Assembly: GCF_016806065.1 (NCBI RefSeq)
Contig: NZ_CP032405.1
Location: 852,501-916,500 of the forward strand
Direction: 5' to 3'
From: Rhizobium rosettiformans
Lineage (GTDB): Bacteria > Pseudomonadota > Alphaproteobacteria > Rhizobiales > Rhizobiaceae
DNA: 64,000 nucleotides
Part shown: positions 58,387 through 64,000 of the stretch, in pieces
Numbering within the stretch: the first letter of the stretch is position 1
How the letters are laid out: every line of letters begins with the position of its first letter
Notes under the pieces: generated by a model
The model's input: the letters and a program-made list of their open reading frames with translations, nothing else
Database searches by the model: none
Told to the model about the DNA's origin: nothing
Made by a program: the position numbers and the translations under genes

Positions 58387-59040
58387 TTAGGCACCCGACT
58401 CTTCGAAGGAAAGCCGGACTTCCGGCGTTTTTCCACCGGGATGCTGGAGACGGGTGACGATGCCGCGGCTCTCGCCGCCATCGAGGCTCGACACTGGCGG
58501 CTCGATATAGGTGCTGGCGATCACCTGCCCGTCGATGAGAAGATCGGCACGAAGCTTGGGCACCGACACTTCCCGGGCGGTGCGGTTCTCGACGATGGCA
58601 TTGAGCAGGAGAACACGCATCCCGTTGCGGTCCTGTGGCGTCAGGTTGACATGCGTGAAGTCAAGCGGCTTGGCGGCAATCTCCGGATGCTCACCGTCGC
58701 CGAAGACCAACTGCCCGGCAAGCGAGAAGATGGAAACGAAGGCAATCGCCACCAGAAGGGAGAAAGCGACGTCCGACAGCCGTTGCAGACGCTGTTCGAT
58801 GGCGTAGACTGCGGTGCGGAGGATCGCGCTCAGATCGGGAGTTAGTGATGCCGAAGACGCGGATGCAGCCGGGCGCGGCGATGCCTTCGGGGTCTCACGG
58901 ACCGTGACGAACTGCGCATCGACGACTTCGTGACGCGCGGCACGCTGGTGCTGGTGATCGATCCGTCGGCGGGCACGATCCGGCGGCAGGAGATCGAGGT
59001 CCGCGGCGGCGGCCTGCTTCTGGTGACGGAAAGCGCTCAT
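58387..59040 (-). CDS. Membrane protein of unknown function (DUF3426-like)
   Basis: Protein of 217 residues that I cannot name with confidence. A cytoplasmic basic, His/Arg-rich N-terminus (about 1-85), one membrane segment at about 93-112 (FSLLVAIAFVSIFSLAGQLVFG), then an extracytoplasmic domain: NAIVENRTAREVSVPKLRADLLIDGQVIASTYIEPPVSSLDGGES. The last pattern resembles DUF3426/FxLYD-type domains. No zinc-ribbon cysteines are present in the N-terminus. Upstream SD sequence is weak, so the start is tentative. It diverges from ftsE. Confidence 0.75.
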   Translation of the reverse strand: MSAFRHQKQAAAADLDLLPPDRARRRIDHQHQRAARHEVVDAQFVTVRETPKASPRPAASASSASLTPDLSAILRTAVYAIEQRLQRLSDVAFSLLVAIAFVSIFSLAGQLVFGDGEHPEIAAKPLDFTHVNLTPQDRNGMRVLLLNAIVENRTAREVSVPKLRADLLIDGQVIASTYIEPPVSSLDGGESRGIVTRLQHPGGKTPEVRLSFEESGA

Positions 59041-59240
59041 GTGTGCGGACCTTTCGCACAGCCAAAATCGGATACCCCGAAAGTCGGCGGTTGAAACGAA
59101 TCCTCACCAGTCGTAAATTCAATTGGTTAATGCTTCGGAAAGACGGCTGAGAAAGCCAGGCGCCCTGGGGCATGTTTACCGGCCGTTTACGATCGTCGTT
59201 TACGCGCCCCAGACCTCGGACACGTCAGACTGGGCCCCCT

Positions 59241-59900
59241 TTGATCCATTTCGAAAATGTCGGCCTGCGCTATGGGATGGGACCGGAGATCCTCCGCGAC
59301 CTGACCTTCGACCTGCCGAAGGGGTCCTTCCAGTTCCTGACCGGCCCGTCGGGCGCCGGCAAGACGACGCTTCTACGTCTGCTCTTCATGTCGCTGCAGC
59401 CGACGCGCGGACTGATCAAGAGCTTTGGCCGCGATATCACCAGCATACCCCGCAATGAACTGCCGATGCTCCGTCGTCGCGTCGGCATCGTCTTTCAGGA
59501 TTTCCGCCTACTCGACCACCTGACGACCTATGAGAACGTGGCGCTCCCCTTGCGCGTACGCGGCAAAGCCGAACAGACCTACAAGCAGGATGTCATTGAA
59601 CTCTTGAAATGGGTGGGCCTCGGCGAGCGCATCAACGTGCTGCCGCCGGTGCTTTCGGGTGGCGAGAAGCAGCGCGTGGCCATTGCCCGCGCGCTGATCG
59701 ACCGGCCGGAGATCCTCCTCGCAGACGAACCGACAGGCAATGTCGATCCGCCCATGGCACGCCGGCTCCTGAGCCTCTTCCTGGAGCTCAACCGTCTCGG
59801 CACGGCGGTGGTGATTGCCACCCATGATCTGGCCTTGATGGACCAGGTGGATGCACGCCGCATGATCCTCACCGACGGGCGGCTCGACATCTATGAATGA
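59241..59900 (+). CDS. ftsE: Cell division ATP-binding protein FtsE
   Basis: ATPase partner of FtsX, which couples septal peptidoglycan hydrolase activation to division. Starting at the TTG the protein is 219 residues, the usual length, and begins MIHFENVGLRYG. Walker A is GPSGAGKT at 35-42, signature LSGGEKQRVAIARAL, Walker B ILLADEPTGNVD. An ATG 23 codons upstream (59172) is in frame, but that extension lacks the family pattern. The SD for the TTG is weak. The gene ends 8 bp inside ftsX. Confidence 0.93.
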   Translation: MIHFENVGLRYGMGPEILRDLTFDLPKGSFQFLTGPSGAGKTTLLRLLFMSLQPTRGLIKSFGRDITSIPRNELPMLRRRVGIVFQDFRLLDHLTTYENVALPLRVRGKAEQTYKQDVIELLKWVGLGERINVLPPVLSGGEKQRVAIARALIDRPEILLADEPTGNVDPPMARRLLSLFLELNRLGTAVVIATHDLALMDQVDARRMILTDGRLDIYE

Positions 59901-60903
59901 GATCCCCCAGAACCCAAACCAGACGCCTGGTCAAAAGAAGCGCCGCATCGAGATGACGGTGAGGCCGACAGGTCCGATCCTGCCGCCGTCGAACATCCAG
60001 GGCAATGCGCTGATGGTGGTGATCGCCATCATGGCCTTTCTCGCCTGCCTGACGCTTGGCGGCGTTTCCATGGTCCGCGCCACGGCCGCCGGCTGGCAGA
60101 GCGAGATCTCTCGCGAGATTACCATCCAGATCAAACCCGAAGAAGGCCTAGACATGGGGGCCGCCCTTGTGAAGGCGCGCGATCTGGCGCTGACCTTCGT
60201 CGGCACCCGTGACGGCCAGATCATGGATGACAGCGCAACAGCGCGCCTGCTCGAACCCTGGCTCGGCACGGGGCTCAACCTCGAAGACCTGCCCGTTCCA
60301 CGACTGATCGTGATCACCATCGACGAGACCAATCCGCCAGACTTCGACGCCATGCGCGCGCTTCTGAATGAAGAAGTGCCACAGGCCTTCCTCGACGACC
60401 ATCGCACCTGGGTCGACCGGCTGGTGCAGATGGCCCGCACGACGGTGCTGATCGGCTCGGGCATCCTGATCCTCGTCTTCACCGCGATGGTGCTGACGGT
60501 GGTCTTTGCGACGCGCGGTGCCTTGTCGGGCAATCGCCACATAATCGAGGTGCTGCATTTCGTCGGCGCGGAGGGCAGCTTCGTCGCCCAGGAGTTTCAG
60601 AAACACTTTCTGAAGATCAGCATGAAGGGCGCAGCCGTCGGAGCCGTGCTGGCAGCAAGCTTTTTTGCACTTGCCAGTTTCTGGCAAAGCCGCTCGCTGG
60701 CAACACCGGAAAGCGACCAGGCGACGGCACTCTTCGGTACCTTCACGATCGGCTGGGGTGGCTATCTCGGCATCTTCGCGACGATGATCGTGATCGCGCT
60801 TCTGACCACCATCACGGCGCGCCTGACGGTCATGCGCACGATCTATGAAATCGATCTCATTCGCTCCGATCCGGCCCGCACGGACGGCCTTCTCGACGAT
60901 TGA
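59893..60903 (+). CDS. ftsX: Cell division protein FtsX
   Basis: Membrane partner of FtsE, 336 residues. One N-terminal transmembrane segment (about 38-58), a periplasmic domain (about 60-195) that engages hydrolase activators, and three C-terminal segments (about 197-215, 245-265, 290-312). An N-terminal cytoplasmic basic tail with PNQTPGQKKRRIEMTVRPTG precedes the first helix, as usual in rhizobia. Starts inside ftsE, so the pair is coupled. The M23 peptidase at the left end of this window is unlinked. Confidence 0.93.
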   Translation: MNEIPQNPNQTPGQKKRRIEMTVRPTGPILPPSNIQGNALMVVIAIMAFLACLTLGGVSMVRATAAGWQSEISREITIQIKPEEGLDMGAALVKARDLALTFVGTRDGQIMDDSATARLLEPWLGTGLNLEDLPVPRLIVITIDETNPPDFDAMRALLNEEVPQAFLDDHRTWVDRLVQMARTTVLIGSGILILVFTAMVLTVVFATRGALSGNRHIIEVLHFVGAEGSFVAQEFQKHFLKISMKGAAVGAVLAASFFALASFWQSRSLATPESDQATALFGTFTIGWGGYLGIFATMIVIALLTTITARLTVMRTIYEIDLIRSDPARTDGLLDD

Positions 60904-60973
60904 TGAAATCTCGCATGTTGACTTGCCTTAAAGCCGCCTGTTCGCTGTGGGAAATCCCGGCTATTCACGGGCT

Positions 60974-61705
60974 ATGAGCATGGATCGGATGACCTCGAAT
61001 CAACCGCTGCGTGACGGCGACCGCCCTCCTTCCGGAGACGGCCTCTTTGCGCGCAAAGGCCTGATACGCCGGGCTTTGCGCTATGGCGGGATGCTCGTGA
61101 TCCTCAGCGCCGCGGTGCTGGTGGCCGGCTTTCTGATCTTCGCTGATTCGGTGAGCAACATGCGTCCGCCCGAGACGGTGAAGGCAGATGCGATCGTCGT
61201 TCTGACCGGAGGGTACCAGCGCATCGAGCAGGCGATCGATCTTCTGAAGCGCGGCTACGGCGAAAGACTTCTGATCTCGGGGGTCAATCCCGCGACCACC
61301 GCAGGCCAGATCCGCAAGGCGACGCGCACCTCACCCGACCTCTTCGACTGCTGCGTCGATATCGGCTATGCCGCGATCGACACGATCGGCAATGCCAACG
61401 AGACGGCGATCTGGATCCGTGACAAGGGCTATCGCTCCATCCTAGTCGTCACCAGCAACTACCATCTCTCCCGCAGCCTGATGGAATTGCGCCGCAGCGA
61501 TCCAGACACCGAATTCATCGGCTATCCCGTGGTCAATGCCGATCTGAAGACGCGCGCCTGGTACAGCGAGCCGGATGCGATGCGCACCATGCTGGCCGAA
61601 TACGGGAAGACGGTGATTGCCTATGTCAGGGGCGTGACCGGATGGAGCCGTGATCAGGGCCTGCGTCCGGACGGAGAAATCACCGAATCTGGACGCACAT
61701 CCTGA
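60974..61705 (+). CDS. YdcF family protein (DUF218)
   Basis: Membrane-anchored protein of 243 residues. A basic N-terminus and one membrane segment (about 36-56) precede the DUF218 domain: ADAIVVLTGGYQRIEQAIDLLKRGYGERLLISGVN, then GNANETAIWIRDKGYRSILVVTSNYHLSRSLMELRR. The domain is linked to envelope or vancomycin-related functions (SanA/YdcF/ElyC), but activity is not established. The ATG is tentative; a GTG nine codons earlier is in frame. The three genes ftsE, ftsX and ydcF run close together and may be one unit. Confidence 0.88.
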   Translation: MSMDRMTSNQPLRDGDRPPSGDGLFARKGLIRRALRYGGMLVILSAAVLVAGFLIFADSVSNMRPPETVKADAIVVLTGGYQRIEQAIDLLKRGYGERLLISGVNPATTAGQIRKATRTSPDLFDCCVDIGYAAIDTIGNANETAIWIRDKGYRSILVVTSNYHLSRSLMELRRSDPDTEFIGYPVVNADLKTRAWYSEPDAMRTMLAEYGKTVIAYVRGVTGWSRDQGLRPDGEITESGRTS

Positions 61706-61786
61706 CCAGCAAGAAGAAGCTAGCGCTTTTGCTGGCGGGACTTTTGCTCTAATGACGGTTTCGCCCGCCCTCGAGAGCCCCACGAT

Positions 61787-62572
61787 ATGATTGCCCTGCG
61801 TTCCATTCTCTTCAACATCGCCTTTTACGCGAACCTCATCCTCAGGATGATCGTGCTGTCGCCGATCTACTTCCTCTTGCCGCGCAAGAAGGCCTTCTTT
61901 GTGCCGAAGGACTGGGCACGCGCCAATCACTGGCTGATGGAGAAAATCGTAGGTACAACGTTTACGGTCGAGGGGCTGGAGAACATTCCTAAGAGCGGCG
62001 GCTATATTCTGGCGCCCAAGCACCAGTCCTTCTGGGACACCTATGCGCTGCTTCCCTGGCTGGATGATCCGGTCTACATCCTGAAGCGCGAGCTGATGTG
62101 GATCCCGGTCTTCGGTTGGTATGTCGCCAAGCAGCGGATGATCCCGGTCAATCGCGGCGCCAAGGGCAAGGTCATGGCTCAAGTGATCGAACGGACCAAG
62201 TTGGAAATGGCCAATGGTCGCCAGCTGATCATCTATCCCGAGGGCACCCGCCGCCCGCCGGGCGCGCCGCCGGAATACAAATATGGCATCGCCCGTCTCT
62301 ACCGCGACATCAACGTGCCCGTCGTGCCCGTCGCCATGCATCCCGGTCTCTTCTGGCCGCGCCGCAAGTTCCTGCGCTTTCCGGGTCACTTCGTCGTCCG
62401 CATCCTGCCGCCGATCGAGCCGGGTCTCGATCCCGACGTCATGCAGGCAACCCTGATGGAACGCCTGGAGGCGGCAAGCGACGAATTGCTGATCAAGACG
62501 GCCAAGGATAACCCGCAGCTGCCGCTGCCTCCCACGGCCGTGAACAGGCTGAAGGAACTCGGAGCGCTCTAA
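61787..62572 (+). CDS. 1-acyl-sn-glycerol-3-phosphate acyltransferase (PlsC type)
   Basis: Membrane-associated lysophospholipid acyltransferase of 261 residues, making phosphatidic acid. The catalytic H79-x4-D84 motif is HQSFWD, and the substrate motif EGTRRPPGAP follows at about 150. An N-terminal hydrophobic segment (about 8-30) anchors it. It lies 81 bp after ydcF on the same strand, in the usual rhizobial gene order. Confidence 0.93.
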   Translation: MIALRSILFNIAFYANLILRMIVLSPIYFLLPRKKAFFVPKDWARANHWLMEKIVGTTFTVEGLENIPKSGGYILAPKHQSFWDTYALLPWLDDPVYILKRELMWIPVFGWYVAKQRMIPVNRGAKGKVMAQVIERTKLEMANGRQLIIYPEGTRRPPGAPPEYKYGIARLYRDINVPVVPVAMHPGLFWPRRKFLRFPGHFVVRILPPIEPGLDPDVMQATLMERLEAASDELLIKTAKDNPQLPLPPTAVNRLKELGAL

Positions 62573-62597
62573 GCGCATTCAAGACAGGAATGCGTTT
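62573..62597. terminator. Hairpin between plsC-like gene and GGCT gene
   Basis: A 7-8-bp stem (GCGCATTC at 62573-62580, GAATGCGT at 62588-62595; outer pair G-U), 7-nt loop, between convergent genes, with TTT after it. Weak but placed as expected. Confidence 0.45.
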
Positions 62598-62603
62598 GGG
62601 GCT

Positions 62604-63131
62604 TCAGGCTCCGTTCGCGGTGATGGCGGAAGCCACGCTCTCGAGCCAGTGGTCGCGGATGCCGATTTCCCTGAGATGGGCGACGGTATTGGCGACATAG
62701 ACCGGATTGGGACCAGAGCGACCGACGGCGCCCTCGACGATCTGCGCCGCCTCCTCGACCGTGACGGCGCCTGCATATTGCGGGTGGGCCCGATCGATGA
62801 CGTAGGTGAGCGCCCGGACAGAGCGGCCGTCGGAAAGCTGGGTGCGGACGTGGCGCTCGAGATAGACGCTGGTGACGAGTTCGCGTTCGCGCAGATAGTC
62901 AACGGTGGACTGCCACGAAGATGGCGCGACCCGAAAGGCGACACCCTTGCAGGAGCCGCCGCGGTCGAGCCCCAGCACCAGGCCGGGCCTATCTTCGGTT
63001 CCGCGGTGAACATAGGAGCGCACACAGAGGGAACGACGATAACCGCCGAGCCGGGCAAGCACTCTTTCTTCATAGGGAAAGCCCGGATTCCACATCAGCG
63101 ATCCGTAGCCAAAGACCCAAAATTCGTCCAT
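62604..63131 (-). CDS. Gamma-glutamylcyclotransferase (ChaC-like)
   Basis: Enzyme of 175 residues that would cleave glutathione or other gamma-glutamyl peptides to 5-oxoproline. The substrate-binding loop VFGYGSLMWNPGF starts the protein; the ChaC-type HRGTEDRPGLVLGLDRGGSCKGVAFRV follows. ALTYVIDRAHPQYAG continues with the family pattern. I chose the ATG giving MDEFWVFGYGS; a start four codons upstream has no support. It is divergent from the DUF2125 gene (50 bp between starts). Confidence 0.92.
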   Translation of the reverse strand: MDEFWVFGYGSLMWNPGFPYEERVLARLGGYRRSLCVRSYVHRGTEDRPGLVLGLDRGGSCKGVAFRVAPSSWQSTVDYLRERELVTSVYLERHVRTQLSDGRSVRALTYVIDRAHPQYAGAVTVEEAAQIVEGAVGRSGPNPVYVANTVAHLREIGIRDHWLESVASAITANGA

Positions 63132-63181
63132 ATCGCACGCCAATCCAAGACACGTGAAGTGATCGCAACGAGGAGCATCCC

Positions 63182-64000
63182 ATGGCCATGTCGACCGCGC
63201 CGGAAAGCACGATCAGCCGAAAGGTTGTCCGGCTCGGCGTTTTGATCGTCCTCGTCATCGCTGTCTATAGTGTCGGCTGGTATTTTGCTGCGGAATTTCT
63301 GAAGAAACGCATTCTGACCTTCTTCGGCGGCGGAAATCCGGCAGGCGTCACCGCGACCTGCGAGGACGCGACGCTTGGCGGCTATCCCTTCCGCTTCCGG
63401 CTGAACTGCACGCGACTTGCCTTCGACGATCACTTCCAGGGCGTGGCCGCCTCCTTCGGCTCGATGCGCGCGGCAGCCCAGATCTACAACCCAGGCCATG
63501 TCGTCTGGGAGCTGGATGGCCCGGCGGAAATACGCTCCGCGCTCGGCTTCAACACCGCCATCGACTGGACCAACATGCAGTCCAGCTTCCGCATCGGACT
63601 GTCGGGCCTTTCGCGCAGTTCGCTGATGATGGAAGGGCTGAATGCGACGGTCACCTCGACGGTCTCGAACATGCAGGTGCAGATGACGGCGCCGAGCGCC
63701 CAGTCGCATGTCCGCCAGAACGAAGGCAATCTCGATTATGCGACGCTGGTCCGCGATATGTCGGTCTCGATTGGCGGCACCCAGATTGCGCTTCCGCCCA
63801 TCTCGGCAAGCCTCGACGCCACCTTCGCCGACAAGGGCGGACTGCTCGATCCCCGTGTCGCGCAGGAGCAGAAGCTCTACGGCACCAGGGGCGAGGTGCG
63901 CCGCATGGTGGTCGACATGGGCGAAGGCCGTGTTCTGACGCTGAGCGGCCCCTTCGAAGTGGGTGAGGACGGCCTGATCTCGGGGCGGATCAAACTGCAG
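63182..64000 (+). CDS. DUF2125 domain-containing protein (partial)
   Basis: Partial gene running off the right edge; 273 residues are visible. A membrane anchor or signal segment at about 15-38 (VVRLGVLIVLVIAVYSVGWYFA) is followed by the DUF2125 domain: CEDATLGGYPFRFRLNCTRL, then FNTAIDWTNMQSSFR. This family is found in Rhizobiales and predicted to lie in the periplasm, with no known activity. AGGAG lies upstream of the ATG. Complete proteins of the family are usually over 300 residues. Confidence 0.9.
   Translation, partial: MAMSTAPESTISRKVVRLGVLIVLVIAVYSVGWYFAAEFLKKRILTFFGGGNPAGVTATCEDATLGGYPFRFRLNCTRLAFDDHFQGVAASFGSMRAAAQIYNPGHVVWELDGPAEIRSALGFNTAIDWTNMQSSFRIGLSGLSRSSLMMEGLNATVTSTVSNMQVQMTAPSAQSHVRQNEGNLDYATLVRDMSVSIGGTQIALPPISASLDATFADKGGLLDPRVAQEQKLYGTRGEVRRMVVDMGEGRVLTLSGPFEVGEDGLISGRIKLQ

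Overview
The window is a chromosomal segment of a high-GC alphaproteobacterium, most likely a member of the Rhizobiaceae (Rhizobium, Agrobacterium, Ciceribacter type). The support is family-level: an MprF/LpiA lysyl-phosphatidylglycerol synthase followed by an AcvB/VirJ-type hydrolase, a CpdR cell-cycle receiver protein, a DUF4167 protein, a TIGR02302 protein, PtsP (PTS-Ntr), a small HIG1-type protein, and intergenic mosaics of short GC-rich palindromes of the kind common in rhizobia. Almost all of it is ordinary core genome, densely packed, with many stop/start overlaps. I see no prophage, insertion sequence, CRISPR array or rRNA. There is one tRNA gene.

Layout. 1-10.2 kb: M23 peptidase, ClpB (convergent, shared terminator), DUF4167, PrmC-PrfA, PtsP. 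10.2-15.8 kb: aspartate kinase, then the mprF-acvB pair. 15.9-22.4 kb: SH3 protein, ubiG-DUF924, a minus-strand grxC-nitrilase-DUF1178-DUF3291 run using TTG starts, ComF, a methyltransferase, and an orphan Flp pilin too short for routine ORF calling. 22.4-28.8 kb: MutT, GNAT, ArgJ, parvulin and SecA. 28.8-34.5 kb: a cell-surface group (OpgC-like acyltransferase, Wzx-like flippase, FemAB/CelD-like GNAT) and an acyl-CoA synthetase. 34.6-41.4 kb: a small protein of unknown function beside tRNA-Leu(CAA), YqaA, DsbB, HNH nuclease, AlkA, GluQRS, YihY, SDR, HIG1 protein, cobalamin adenosyltransferase. 41.4-43.0 kb: a 1.6-kb non-coding repeat island. 43.0-50.7 kb: rhomboid protease, etfBA and a 3-hydroxybutyryl-CoA dehydrogenase, then a sulfate ABC transporter operon. 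50.7-64 kb: TlpA, ArgH, an LptM-like lipoprotein, LysA, TIGR02302, CpdR, Hpt, FtsEX, YdcF, PlsC, gamma-glutamylcyclotransferase and the start of a DUF2125 gene that runs off the window.

Functional links. EtfAB and HbdA belong to acyl-CoA oxidation, and etfB carries a palindromic operator (43900-43915) that overlaps its promoter. MprF makes and flips lysyl-PG in the inner membrane and AcvB is expected to hydrolyse it in the periplasm. LysC and LysA are the first and last steps of lysine synthesis, ArgJ and ArgH of arginine synthesis. DsbB and the TlpA-like protein handle extracytoplasmic thiols.

I did not find a clear new multi-gene system. The least explained pieces are the repeat island (especially the serial hairpins at about 42080-42300), the small protein at 34651-35142 whose C-terminus resembles the Xre/MbcA/ParS antitoxin domain, and the etfBA operator.
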